Assembly: GCA_026874595.1 (NCBI GenBank)
Contig: CM049307.1
Location: 10,129,579 to 10,193,578 of the forward strand
DNA from: Sipunculus nudus
Lineage: Eukaryota > Annelida > Sipuncula > Golfingiida > Sipunculidae
Direction of reading: 5' to 3'
DNA: 64,000 nt
Of this stretch, positions 1-11,625 are shown piece by piece. Under the pieces are notes generated by a model. That model ran no database searches, was not told the origin of the DNA, and saw only the letters and a list, made by a program, of their open reading frames with translations. Position 1 is the first letter of the stretch. Every line of letters begins with the position of its first letter. The translations under genes were made by a program, and so were the position numbers.

Positions 1-451
1 GAGGACATGAGAGGATCAATATTAAATTTTAGAAATAAACAATTATATTCCCAAACTTTGCACAGGTTTTCATTAGGCCTGTAGGCCTTGTTACAAATGT
101 GTAAAATTTATTTTTTTTTAAATAATTAGATTACAAAAAATTAAGATCTGATTGAAACATTCTTTCCTTAGGAGAAGGAACATAAAGTGATCAGCTCTGT
201 CTGTCCATCATCTCTCCGTTATCATTAAATATATATTAATTATGAAATTTTTCCTATAAAGCACTGTTTAAATAACTTAAAATGCTGCATGTGTATTGAT
301 TTAAGCTATTAAAGTCTGAAATTTGAAAGCAACCTATATGTTAGACAGTTGTGTAATATTGCATATGTTAAACTTTAATCCAATCATTCGACCCCCACCA
401 CCACCACCAAGTCCGTACATCTGTTATATTTTTTAACTGTATACATTTTAT

Positions 452-498
<47 letters not shown>

Positions 499-889
499 TT
501 AATTATATATATATTATAAAAAATAGGTCTAAAGGAACAAATGTGTAAACTACTGAACTGTCAACAGTTTATTAAAAAGCCAACCAATGATCATGGTATT
601 AATATACATCTTATGGTCACAAACTGATCACATTCAATTTTAACATTAGGAAATGCATGGTTTGGTCATAAAATTTTATTTGCAACAATTTCTTACTCTA
701 ACCAGTCATGTCAACCAGCAATGGCATATATTACCTTTTACTCCTAGACATCAGATATAGTGTAGGCTCATTTTCTTCTCTATAGATACTTTTTGAGACA
801 TTTTGTTTCCTCTCCCTTTCAGCAACAACTGCTTCCCAAAACATATTAGTTTTCTACTTTTCCATAATTATTTTGATTTATTAAATGTG
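1..889. other. AT-rich non-coding DNA with an (AT)n tract
   Basis: No convincing coding sequence on either strand. It holds an (AT)n microsatellite at about 455-492 and a short C/CA-rich stretch near 391-410. A pyrimidine tract ending in CAG at about 815-823 looks like a 3' splice site but leads into only eight codons before a stop, so it is not called as an exon. This may be intron or intergenic sequence. Confidence 0.6.
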
Positions 890-2010
890 TATTTTTAGCT
901 CAGCTGACTTTCAGTCATGCTGGGCTATAGCGATGGGTCTTTGTCCGGCGTCCTTCCATCTGGCCGTCCGGCCGGCCGGCCGTCCGTTAGCAGGGCACAA
1001 ATCGTAACCGTAGGGGCTAGGGCCATGAACCCTATGCAGTCTTAGAGGTTATAAAAAGATCTCCTTGCAAACCTGAAATTAGGTCACTGCGACCTATATT
1101 CTCGAAGTTATGGGGTGTGTTTGCACCCCCCAGAAATAACTCTTTGAGACAAAATTTTCATCCCAAACCTTCCATCTTTCACATACAGCTCACCTACCAA
1201 CAGGGGAAGAACCATAATTTTTTTTAGGTCAAAAGGTCAAAGGTCAAGGTCACAGGGGCCTCTTCTTTGAAAAGCCTGTGGATGCATTTTAAGCCAACCC
1301 TTTCATCCCAATTCTTTGATCTTTCACATATAGCTCACCTACTAAGTTGGAGAAGAATCCTATAGATTTTGAGGTCACAAGGTCAAAGGTCAAGGTCACA
1401 GGATCCACTACTTTGAAAAGGTTGTGGACACATTTCAAGCTAGACTTTTCATTCCGAACCTTTCAGCACTGATATCGCCTTTCTGCCAACAGGGGAAAAG
1501 ACCTGTTGATTTTGAGGTCAAAGGTCAAGTTCACAGCACCCACTTCTTGCGTGGAGTCTTTTTCAGGCAAACTTTTCAATCTGTACCTTCAATCTGTCAT
1601 ATATGGCTTACCTACCAATAAGGGAAGAAGCCTATTGATGTTGAGGTCAAAAAGTCAAAGGTCAAGGTCACAATATTTAATTGTTCTCAATGCTTGTGAG
1701 CATATTTCAAGTGTAACTGTTCAACCCAAACCTTCAGTCTTTCACATATGCCACATCTATGCATCACTCAGTTTGACTCAAACTTCATATTTATGGGTCT
1801 TTTTGCTTGAATAAATAACTTATTGATTTTGGGGTCAGCTGGTCAGGAGGTTAAAGGTTGCAGGTCAAAGTTATTCACCCATTCGTTGCAAAGTAATTAC
1901 ACCAGATTTAAGTGGTTAGTAGTTACCCATCATTTAGAAAGAATCCAGTTGATATATGGGCAAAAGGCCAAGGTCATAGGTCAGGGATGTTCACAATTAC
2001 TTATTTTATA
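890..2010. repeat. Dispersed repeat with nuclear-receptor-like half-site arrays, copy 1
   Basis: The block opens with a short imperfect palindrome (AGCTCAGCTGAC near 898, GGGCTATAGC near 923) and a CCGTCCGTTAGCAGGGCAC segment near 980. A sequence of roughly 140 bp then recurs, each copy containing AGGTCAAAGGTCAAGGTCA or a close variant (about 1229, 1372, 1516, 1643). The same block recurs at 3.59-4.75 kb and in another arrangement at 16.07-18.08 kb. Short open frames through it are artefacts of the periodic sequence. I recall repeats of this type from bivalve genomes, but assigning it to a transposon class would need a library search. Confidence 0.7.
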
Positions 2011-2456
2011 GACCATCTCTATTTTTCTTGTATATATAACCATCCCACTCCAGCTGGTACATCTCCCTGTGTGGCTGTAATTGTGAGTGACACTGGTGAC
2101 ATATGACTCCCTTTTGTATCAGCCTATTAAGTGATAAGGCTCAGTGATAAGTACCTCGTTACTTCATAACAAAAACATTGTTGTCAGAATGCTTCAGCCA
2201 GGCATTAAGACTATGAGAGTATAGTATTAAGGTTTAGCTACTGATTTATAAGATGATGGGAACATTTTGCAGTTTATTTTATGGAATCCTAGCAATAAAC
2301 TTAGTTTCCTAGATATCTGAATATTTTAATATATATCACCACATATAAAAGCAAGTGTTTGTTCTCATAATATGTGAATGTCTACCTTGATTTAGGATGG
2401 CTTTTTGTTTTATTTCAAGACTCTTAGTCATGCTTTCTGTATTTCTTTTCTTTCAG

Positions 2457-2561
2457 GTTTGGCAGTTTACCTACCCTGCTGACCCCATTGAAAAGCAGAT
2501 TGATAATAAAAAATATTGGACTTACACTTTTAACAATTGCATATCTATAAATCTGATATGA
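2457..2561 (+). CDS. Possible terminal coding exon of an unidentified gene
   Basis: A polypyrimidine tract ending in TTTCTTTCAG (to 2456) is followed by a frame open for 34 codons to a TGA at 2559-2561. It begins VWQFTYPADPIEKQ and has the mixed composition of real protein rather than low-complexity translation. AT-rich sequence follows with AATAAA-type polyadenylation signals near 2909 and 2959. No upstream exon was recognised, so the remainder would lie left of the window or be missed. The +1 frame is also open, which weakens the call. The product is not recognised. Confidence 0.25.
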   Translation, partial: VWQFTYPADPIEKQIDNKKYWTYTFNNCISINLI

Positions 2562-3589
2562 GGGCCTGGACATGCCTTTTGAATTATTTTGGGCATCCAT
2601 TACTGGATAATTTGCCCCAAGTTTGGTCTCTTATTGGAGAATGTGGGATATCAAATGTCATACTTGTCAGAAATCCATTATGTCTGCCAGTTAGCCACCT
2701 TAGAAATTCTTTCTTCAGTGCAGTTTCAGTAATTTTTCTGTAATGTTTGGTCCGATTTAGAGAATGTTTGTTGTCTGATTTCCAATATGGACACCAGGCA
2801 ACCATCTTTTAATTCCTTTTGATCATTTTATCTCAAGAACAGTTAAAGTGAATGCAGTTGGATGTATATTTATGTAATCTTGTAAAGGATTGGGTCAAAT
2901 ATTCCTGAATAAATATTACCATCATTTATAAAAGTGCAGTACAGTTGGCTTGTATTGAATAAAAATTCACACAGAAGCACCTGTTTCTCAATAATTCTTG
3001 CATGTATTTCCTTGATTTTTGCTATATATTTTGATCTTATATTTGCCCTTTGTGGTGTTCCTTTTGAGACTGACAGGTTTCAAGCAAGCTGTTGGAATAG
3101 TTCCTAATAGCTTAACAATCATGCATTTTCCTTAGACCATCAATTCACTCTGTTTTAACCAGACATAGGTGATATATATTTCTGTTGTCATAGAAAATTT
3201 TCAACAAATTGGCAAATTGGTTCTTCAAAATTTGACTGGAAGTTGTGAATCTCAGTCCATGATGTCACAGGTCATGCTTGGCAGCTGAGCGTCATGACCC
3301 ATGGGTCACTTGTTATACTTGCAAATCTCCACTTCCTTTCTCTGCAATCTACAACATCTGGTCTTTCCCAATGCAATATTTTAGACACACATTCTTGTAC
3401 ATATTTGATATACTGATACTTCTATATTACTATTCCGCTCAACTACATAATTAATACAAAAAATTACATTTGTCAAAATGAATCTTAAATACCTACATAC
3501 AACAGTGGCTATACAATTATATCTGTCACATTCAGCTGAGCGCCATGACCCATGGGTCCCTTGTTTACTATAAAATGACAATCATTCCA
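2562..3589. other. Possible 3' UTR, then repeat-derived DNA with two CCATGGGTC signature motifs
   Basis: The first 450 bp could be 3' UTR of the putative exon just upstream. At about 3286-3316 and 3535-3565 there are two direct copies of a 31-bp sequence, CAGCTGAGCG followed by YCATGACCCATGGGTC. The same signature marks edges of repeat blocks at 4.73, 43.90, 47.47, 51.92 and 55.12 kb. No coding potential was seen. Confidence 0.45.
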
Positions 3590-4746
3590 GTTCCCAGCTG
3601 TGATTGCATCTTGTGTCCCAAAACCTGGTATGTTTATTGATCACAAGTGGATGCCCTATAGTAATCACCCTGTCTGTCCTTTTTTCTAGCTGTCTGTCTG
3701 TCCATCTGTCCATCCAAATAAATGTGTTTCCAGATGATAACTCCAGGTTGAATTGACATATGGATTTTAAACATGACTTACACATGGCCCACCACTAAAA
3801 AAAAGAACCTGTATATTTTTTGGGTCATGAGGTCAAAGGCCAAGGTCCCAAGACTCGCTTATTTAAAAGGATTTGGGCTGCATTTTAAGCCAAGCTTTCC
3901 ATCCCAAACTTTCCATCTTGCACATTTAGCTGACTTGCCAGTATGGGAGAACATAAATGAATTTGGGGTCACAAGGTCAAAGGTCAAAGTCACAGGGGCC
4001 ATCTTTTCACAAATTAGCTTCCAAATTATAATTCCAGTGTAGTTTAACATATTGGTTTCAAACTTAACTTACATATGGCCCACCACTAAAGTAGGAACCC
4101 TGTCGATTTTGAGGTCCAAAGGTCAAGGTCACAGGACCCATTTTTTAAAAGGAACGTGTATGCATTTCAAGTCAAACTTTTCATCACAAACCTTCCATTT
4201 TCAAGATATAACTCACATGCTAATAGCTTTTTGATTTGGGGTCATAGGGTCAAAGGTAAAGGTAACAGGGCCAATCCATTAACAAATTAGTTTATCGATG
4301 ATAATTCTGCTTTGGCTAGACAGATTGGCTTCAAACTTGATTTATTAATAACCCACCACTTAAGTAAGAAACATTTTGATTTTCAGGGTTCAGAGGTCAA
4401 AGGTGAAGGGCACAGGAGCCACATCTTTAAAGTGATTGTGCATGCACTGTTAATCAAACTTTTCATCCTAAACTTTCCATCTTTCACACATGGCTTACTT
4501 GCCCAGAGTGGAAGAAATCTGTATATTTTGAGGTTACTAGTCAGCGGTCAAGGTCACTGGACCAATTTTTTTAAAAGGATTTTTACAATAATCTAATTGC
4601 TGCAAGTTCGAGGATAATAAGTTCTCAGATATTTTGGTCACAAGGACATTGGTTAAGGTCACCGGACCGTCATTTTGAAAAATTTCCTAAAAAAAATCCT
4701 TATACACAGATTCAGCTGAGCGTTGAGACCCTTGGGTCCCTAGTTA
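3590..4746. repeat. Dispersed repeat with nuclear-receptor-like half-site arrays, copy 2
   Basis: Second copy of the family seen at 890-2010. Units of about 140-150 bp each carry a variant of AGGTCAAAGGTCAAGGTCA (about 3830, 3970, 4110, 4247, 4393) followed by a segment beginning CACAGG. The right edge is a degenerate form of the signature motif (CAGCTGAGCGTTGAGACCC at about 4713). The spacing and order of sub-blocks resemble 16660-17960. No protein-coding sequence is supported. Confidence 0.7.
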
Positions 4747-7565
4747 AACTGTTTCCACAGAACTGGATTTTGCTTGTTGTGAAGTTTTTCTGATTACACA
4801 TATTTGCGTAGATCGTGAAAATATTTTTACCTTTAATCCCATTAACTGCTGCACCAATCCTCACCAAATATTCCAGAGAAGTTGATCACACGATGTACTT
4901 CACTATAACTTGCAGGTGGCACCGTTTCTTTAACTTTCTGTGAGCGAAAAAGTGTGTTTCAGACGTTTTCTTTAGAAAAGTTGTAGATAAAACACTGGCC
5001 TTCAAAACATACACATGCATGCACAATGATTATTTGGAACAAGTGACATATAATGAAGACTAAATGTAGTGGAATTATTTTGAGGATGTTTCCACAGGAC
5101 TACATTTTGCTAATCACAAAAATAAAAAAAAAAAATTACGTTTTTGCTCATATGGTGCGGAATCATTTTTTATCTCAGAAACTGTTACACCAGTCATAAC
5201 CAATTTTTGCAGACCTGTTTGACCGCATGATTGCAATGTGAGTTTTGCCTGCAGATGGCGCCACCTTTTGTGCCAAGCTCCCTGTGAGGTGAAATAATAT
5301 TTTCTGCTTATCCCTAATAAGCCAGAAATATTAAAACTTTAGCTTTCATATCATGGTCAGATTTAACTTAGAACAAGGGAAATTGAGTGGCTGTGACTTG
5401 AATGCGTTATTTTCAAAATGGCTCTTTCATTCTCAAACCTGTTACCAATCACAGAATTGTATGATTGCTGGGTGTTTGCAGTAATTTCTAGTACCAAAAT
5501 ATTGAAACTAAGCATAAACTGTTACAAGTATATTTCTTGGCAACAACCATGACATTCACCTAATTTTGATGACAGCTGACATTTGGTTTTTTTTTTTTTT
5601 TTTTTTTTCTTGCCTATTTTCAATATTTGAGTCCATGTCATACCTAACCATTAGTCTCTGCGTGGTTTACAGGTTGCATCCCCCATCACTCCCGGTTATG
5701 AACAGGGTTTTCTTGATAACTAAAAATAATCTTTTCTTATTGACCTAATTTGTAATTTCTTTGAATAAAAAAAAAGTTCTTGCCAAGGTTTTGGGGATGA
5801 GGGCATCACTAATGCCACGCTTTCTTGGTTAAACGCATGTTGGGGGATTATTTGTTCCTCTTAACGCATTTTAAGTATAAATTGTATTTTAATTATACAT
5901 CCCTTTAATGTTTTCAAAGTTAAACACTTAATAAGTTTTAAAAAAGTTTGATTTCTAAAAGTTACTTCCATGGGTATCAAAACGATCGGTAACTTTTGGT
6001 TGTGTAATTCATGCTTCTGCATTCGACGGGATACCCCCACCCGGGAATAGTTGTATGTTTACCATGCATGTGAAATAGACGCCCATTCATGGGGATGGGT
6101 TTGGGGGTGTCTGTTTAGTAGTGGTAATGATGTATCCAGTGCTGGAAGTAGAGCAGTAAATTTCTCTCGATTATGGGAATAAAGTTGGCTGGTGGTTGAT
6201 TGAAACCTGAATCAGCTGGTAATTGAGTCGAAGAAAAGTCCTTTTACACATTTTAAAACTTCTCCCCCCCCCTCAAATTTTCTTCGTTGAGGTGTTCATT
6301 ATATTCTAGTTTAATCCAAACATATGAACGTTGCAAACTCTGTTAAATTGCAAACTGCCTACACAATTTTAAATCTTTATGAAGCATTTTTGAACGGTTT
6401 ATTTCACAAGTTAAAAAATCGCAAATTGCCAGCCAGTAGTAGTTCATCCTTTTAATAGGGTTCACAATTGATGGACATACTAAGTATTTAGTAAAATCAT
6501 ATCAAGTTGATGTAACTCAAATGCCACACGAATATGTAGCCATGGTACAGCAAATCAGCACTATATATACATTGCATCATGCATGGAGCCCAGGAATGAA
6601 TTCCTGGGGGTCTAAGGCCAATATACACAAATTCTGATACTAATGGACCATGAGAGTAAATAATACACGAATACGTCGTTGGCCTTATTGACCTGTCAAG
6701 TGAAGTTATCAGTCTAGCTATTATAGTGATCTTTATTACATGTATTTGTATTTTTTTTTTACATAAACACTAAGTTATATATCCTTGTGTTACTTGATCA
6801 TCCAGTTAATTCTTTTATTTCTTAAATCATCAATAAATAACGAATATTTAACATGATCGGTGGGGATTTTTATGGCGCACCGAAAGGCTATAAAATGTTT
6901 CTTATATTTTCAAGTGAAGGAAATTATGAAACAAAATACACCATAATGTTGGTAATGGTGAAAACACATTGGTCACTTCACTCAGTTATTTTACACATTT
7001 TATTTAAGTATTACAAGTAGCCTGTATAGCCTCATGCAGTTACTATTAAAGTTGAGTTAATGGGGTGATGTTCCGCATATAAAGTTATTAGGTTCCTGGG
7101 GGTTCAAGGTGCATACCAATAAATTGATGGGTAAGGAGTAGCGCCCATGCATGTGTATCGTCTTGTAATCACGAATCATATGTATTTGCAATTAATCATG
7201 TTAGTTACTTCTCTCAAATTCAGTAAAACCAATGTGCTTTCTGTAATAACAAGACTTGCAGCTAATTTAAACTAAAAACACTGGAAACGAGGTGTCAAAT
7301 GCAGCCTTCATTTATAATGTTATTTTTCACACAATTTTGGAAATTAATGAGGCGGGGGGGGGGGGGGGAGATATGCTATAGCACCGGATAACGTGTATCC
7401 GTTTCTTCATATGAAAAGTAAAATAATGTAAAGTGTTTGCTGCAACGTTTGAAGACTATTGTCCGATCACATAGACAGCTGATTTTCAGAACGGACCTTG
7501 TACATATAAGATATGTTTAGCACAAAATCCTCAGCCTGAACATGCTATAGATCTACTGGGTCAAT

Positions 7566-7567
<2 letters not shown>
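4747..7567. other. Unassigned AT-rich intergenic DNA
   Basis: I see no gene here. Notable pieces are a long T-run at about 5588-5609, a C-run near 6263-6272 and a G-run near 7355-7367. Frames are short and broken. Confidence 0.6.

Positions 7568-7640
<73 letters not shown>
7568..7640. repeat. (CT)n-(TA)n compound microsatellite
   Basis: About 42 bp of uninterrupted CT dinucleotides run directly into about 30 bp of TA dinucleotides. Imperfect GATA-type and ATA-type repeats follow to about 7780. Confidence 0.97.
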
Positions 7641-7642
<2 letters not shown>

Positions 7643-8082
7643 AGTATATGTATAGATAGATAGATTGATTGATAGATAGACAGATGTAGACAGAGATAGA
7701 TATAGACAGAGTGAGCGCGAGAAAGAGAGGAGGCGGAGGAGATAATAATAATAATAATTAAATAATAATAATAATAGTCTTAATAATAACTAGAAATCTG
7801 AATTCTAAGGAATGCAAGCCTCTGCTTGTCGGGGGTCCCTATATTTATAATATATGGTTGGATGCTTTAAGTTCCACTTATATTTACATTTATTACACTT
7901 ACATTTATTCGGCCCATATCCCCGGGCCCATTAGTGCATAAGTGACTGTACATCTGTATATATATTCCGTCATGACATTCATTATTCCGGATAATCCTCA
8001 CTAAAATCTTAATCAATTCTTCTTTGGTCCTTTCCCGAAATGCCCTGAAAATTTCACGAGATTTTGTTCATGATTGCGTGAG

Positions 8083-8084
<2 letters not shown>

Positions 8085-8156
<72 letters not shown>
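8085..8156. repeat. (AT)n microsatellite, about 72 bp
   Basis: Uninterrupted AT dinucleotides. The Ile-Tyr frames on both strands come only from this tract and are not genes. Confidence 0.98.
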
Positions 8157-8158
<2 letters not shown>

Positions 8159-8764
8159 TGTGAACAAACACACACACGAACGGGGATTGACGCATATATT
8201 CACTCCTGTTCACGTAATGAGGCTATATAAATCATTCATAATCAATCGCCTTCAAAACCATTTATTATATAGATTCCAGAATCCTTTGTTGTGTATCACT
8301 TACACTTTAGATACTAACCTTTTTTTGGCACATTGACGTGTGCCCACACAATTTTGAGTTGATATATATTCATATTGCAGATTCCCCAACCATTTAAAAT
8401 GAAACTTTTTTAATTAATGGACATCACTCTTTAATACTTTGTTTGTAAATAAAATTGACTGAAATCGTCGCGTCATTATAAGAAGACATCAAGTCATTTT
8501 AATATTTTGTTTGTAAATAAAACTGACTGAAATCGTCGCGTCATTATACTTGTTCTGATCACTGTAATCAGAGCCGCACGAGTCCTCAGTGTTATGTAAT
8601 TGCCGGTGGAACAGGCCAGATTATACCCCCTGACCAGTTTATACCAGGGTATACAATCAAGGAGAGCCGGCTATTCTGTCCTGCTACACTGAGAGCGTGA
8701 CTTACCTGTAGGTGGATAACCAGCTGGTAAACAGTGGAGCAGTACAGCTGGTCGGTCTGCACCA

Positions 8765-8774
8765 GTTACGTAAC
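8765..8774. promoter_or_regulatory. GTTACGTAAC palindrome, spacer copy i
   Basis: Perfect 10-bp palindrome matching the RTTACGTAAY consensus of PAR-bZIP/E4BP4-type factors. The upstream TGTTTAC seen in most other copies is altered here (GTCTGCACC). Binding is inference. Confidence 0.35.
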
Positions 8775-9389
8775 AAACCAGGCTCGCCCGAGTCGCCCAC
8801 CGATACAACTTGGGGCTTTATCTAATGCTGTATATTAATGGTACAATTAGTATAGTCCTATAGTGGTGGAAGTAGTACCTTGATGTGTAGGTCGTTTATA
8901 TACCGTTACGCTGTCACTGCAAGGATTGAGTTAACAATGCATATATATATATACACAGGAAAATAGACTACACAGGAAAATAGGACTAGCTTATGTCATT
9001 TGTATTTTGTATCATTTGCTTATCTTTCGGAACAATAGTAGTAGTAGCTGTATAATAATAAATAAAAAAGAAAATATAGTAAAAAGAAACTAAGGTTAAA
9101 AGCATAATTTCCTAATATATTATAGCTATTAGGGGTCTAACAGTAACACTAGTAACATAACATATATGATGTAAAACTTATTATTTACATTTATATTATA
9201 TATAAAATCCGCATGTGCAGTCTCACATGTTTCCACTTTGTTTCTGCTACAGGGCCTCGGAACTGATACGGGTCTCTTTAAACATTGCTTCAGTTTTCCC
9301 TTATATTTATTATATCTCAGACTGTTGGTCGTGGATTAATTTTGATGTACATATTGTGAACGTTAAAATTTGTTTCTAGAATATGGTAT

Positions 9390-9627
9390 ATGAGGGCCTG
9401 GACAGTCGAGGGGTAAAACGCTCGGCTCTCTCCGCTGGCGACCCGGGTTCGATCCCCGGCGTGGCTATGAGAGTGGGTTGTAGTTGCCCGTCCAATCGAG
9501 GCTGGTGGTTTTCTCCGGTTTCGTTCACCTCTATATAGTCTACCGGATGCCGAAATCTGAGCCATGGAGTGCCGCGATTAGTTAAAATAACTATTTGTAT
9601 ACAATCCATGTTAATTAATAAATTTAC
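9390..9627 (+). mobile_element. tRNA-derived SINE
   Basis: The head resembles a tRNA gene: a degenerate A-box region (TGGACAGTCGAGGGG, near 9399) and a strong B box GGTTCGATCCC at 9446-9456 inside a GC-rich arm (ACCCGGG...CCCCGG). It is followed by a non-tRNA body and an AT-rich 3' end. The insertion is absent at the matching place in the spacer copies at 33.1-33.3 and 63.4-63.6 kb, which supports a discrete retroposon. The tRNA-like part cannot fold as a complete functional tRNA, so it is not a tRNA gene. The family within molluscan SINEs is not determined. Confidence 0.75.
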
Positions 9628-10372
9628 AGATTTGTTGGAATGTCCAAAACCGGTTGAAATTTTAAAGACAATTTATTTGTTTTATATACATGTATTTTAA
9701 CTTAATCGATACATTTACAGTCATTAATGGTTAAAAATCCAATTTTAGTATGAATATCTATATATGGAAATGGAATAACGCAATTTTTTTTCAGTTTATT
9801 TTCCCCATCTTATAAATACGGACGAAATTTGAAAAAAGCTTTATTTCTGTACATTTTAAACATTAAAAAATATAAAATCTTTATTTTTAAAGTTAAAATC
9901 CAAAATTAAAAAATTCTAAGATGTTTTATCTATATTATAAATATGATGCACAATTGCACATGCAGAGGCATTTGTATCTGTAAAATCGTTATGCTTGAAT
10001 AAATATGTTTTAAGTAATATACCTGGAATAAATTATAATATTTTGACATATCGATAAAATCAATTGGGTTAGAATATACCCAAAGCTTCGATATACAAAC
10101 ATGTATAGCTAGAGCACATTCTCAGAGCAGCAAAACGTGAAATATTAAGGAATATAGTTGAAATAATGATTTTATACAAGGTCACGAGCTATAGACAGCT
10201 CTGATATTTTAAATTTTAAAACATTCAAGACATTAGAATTGTATTCTCAAGGAATTATTCAAGCTCAAACAGAGTACATTAGATGGAATGATATATATAT
10301 ATATAGTGATTAATTATATCTGATAAATGCAGGTTATCAGGAATAGCCTGTCATTGTATCATGGAGAAATAG

Positions 10373-10420
10373 TATCTATCTATCTATCTATATCTATCTA
10401 TCCATCTATCTATCTATCTA

Positions 10421-10493
<73 letters not shown>
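10373..10493. repeat. (TATC)n-(AT)n compound microsatellite
   Basis: About 50 bp of imperfect TATC tetranucleotides followed by about 70 bp of AT dinucleotides. Confidence 0.97.
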
Positions 10494-10496
<3 letters not shown>

Positions 10497-11012
10497 AACG
10501 TGTACTAAAAATATACAATTCAAAACGTAAAAGTGATATAAAGGTTTAAAAACGTAAAATAATTTACACTTCCTTTAGAGTATGTTTCAATATTTCTTGA
10601 AAATGAGAAAATATTTTGCTTTTCGGTTTTGAGTAGCGATTCTGTTCCAGTGAAAAGCTCCCGAGTATGAAAATGCATGGGGATTCGTATTGTTCAGTGT
10701 TTGGTTTCGGGAGTACGAAATTACCCTTATATAGGCCTCTCTCGTTGCTGTCATTAAAATATTGACAAATTCTTTCATTAACTTTAAGCTTTTGTAATTT
10801 AATATTATAGTAGTGTCATAAATGTTCTGGGAGCGACCAGTTTCTACTCTTGAATTCAATATCTTAATTAAGGCACCCCTTCATTCTGATAAACTGAGCT
10901 CTGATTAGAGAGACCTTGGTCCTGAATGTATGTAATTGCCGGCAGCGTGACTTATCTGTTTTTTTGATGGCGTATAAGTATAGAGCAGTACAGCTGGTCG
11001 GTCTGTTTACCA

Positions 11013-11022
11013 GTTACGTAAC
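11013..11022. promoter_or_regulatory. GTTACGTAAC palindrome, spacer copy ii
   Basis: Perfect palindrome, with TGTTTAC (forkhead-type core) directly upstream at 11004-11010. Lies about 2.6 kb upstream of H1 gene A. Confidence 0.4.
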
Positions 11023-11484
11023 AAAACCGCCTCGCCTATACCGGTACAACACGCAGCTATACATTGTCGACAGCAGCAGCTTATAGCTAAAGGCGAGCAA
11101 GACGGGGGCGGAGCGTGGCTGTTTGACCTCAGTAAACTAATACTACTAATATATTAAATAATCGGTCGAATTCTGCTCCTTCTGTGTTCCCGCTTCACCG
11201 ATAGGGAATGATTATAATTTAAAAATAAAATAAAATTGTCTCTTACAGTGTCATCTGTAGTATATAGTACATAGTATATAATGTGCTAGTGGAAGTAGTA
11301 CTTAGAAGTACAGGATCAAACCGTTAGAGCCTTTTGCATGGTGACAGCGGGAAGACATGCAGATAAAGGTGCCTATATACTTACACGAGGAACCAATACA
11401 CAGGAGCCTTAATTCTATTATTCAGATTTTATCATTTAGCAATATTCATATATATGGTAGTAGCATTATAGTAGTAGAAGTTGT

Positions 11485-11550
11485 AATAATAAAAATAATA
11501 ATAATAATTATTATTATTATTTTTATTACTACTACTACTACTACTATTAA

Positions 11551-11591
<41 letters not shown>

Positions 11592-11625
11592 TTAATACTA
11601 CGACTACTACTACTACTACTACTAA
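11485..11625. repeat. (AAT)n / (ATT)n / (ACT)n trinucleotide microsatellite
   Basis: Runs of ATA, TTA and TAC triplets with two interruptions. It yields open frames of poly-Ser, poly-Val or poly-Thr on both strands, which are artefacts. Confidence 0.95.

Larger units (their letters stand above)
8240..10080. repeat. H1-array spacer, leftmost copy (tail of the preceding unit)
   Basis: Collinear but diverged relative to 32510-33617 and 62800-63950. Shared landmarks are a TGACTGAAATCGTCGC block, an AGAGCCGNNCGAGTCCT block near 8570, the GTTACGTAAC palindrome at 8765, and TTTAAACATTGCTTCAG near 9277. This copy has an internal duplication of about 68 bp (starts near 8432 and 8500) and a SINE insertion. 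It is the left end of the tandem array visible here. No coding sequence was seen. Confidence 0.75.
10081..11484. repeat. H1-array unit A, 5' spacer
   Basis: Diverged counterpart of 20540-21420 and 33617-34500. It shares TCTCAGAGCA near 10120, the block starting near 10905 (CTGAATGTATGTAATTGCC), the GTTACGTAAC palindrome at 11013, and ATTTTATCATTTAGC near 11425. It includes a GATA/AT microsatellite at 10373-10493. No gene seen. Confidence 0.65.

Noticed and set aside
8013-8230. Ile-Tyr-rich frames (also at 60298-60540 and 60643-61014)
   Set aside because: Translations of (AT)n microsatellites.
9399-9475. Possible tRNA gene
   Set aside because: The B box is strong, but the A box is degenerate, an acceptor stem cannot be closed, and a SINE body follows directly.
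9317-9609. Two - strand frames across the SINE (containing GDRTRVASGE or GIEPGSPAE)
   Set aside because: These are typical spurious translations of the tRNA-like B-box region of a SINE, not proteins.
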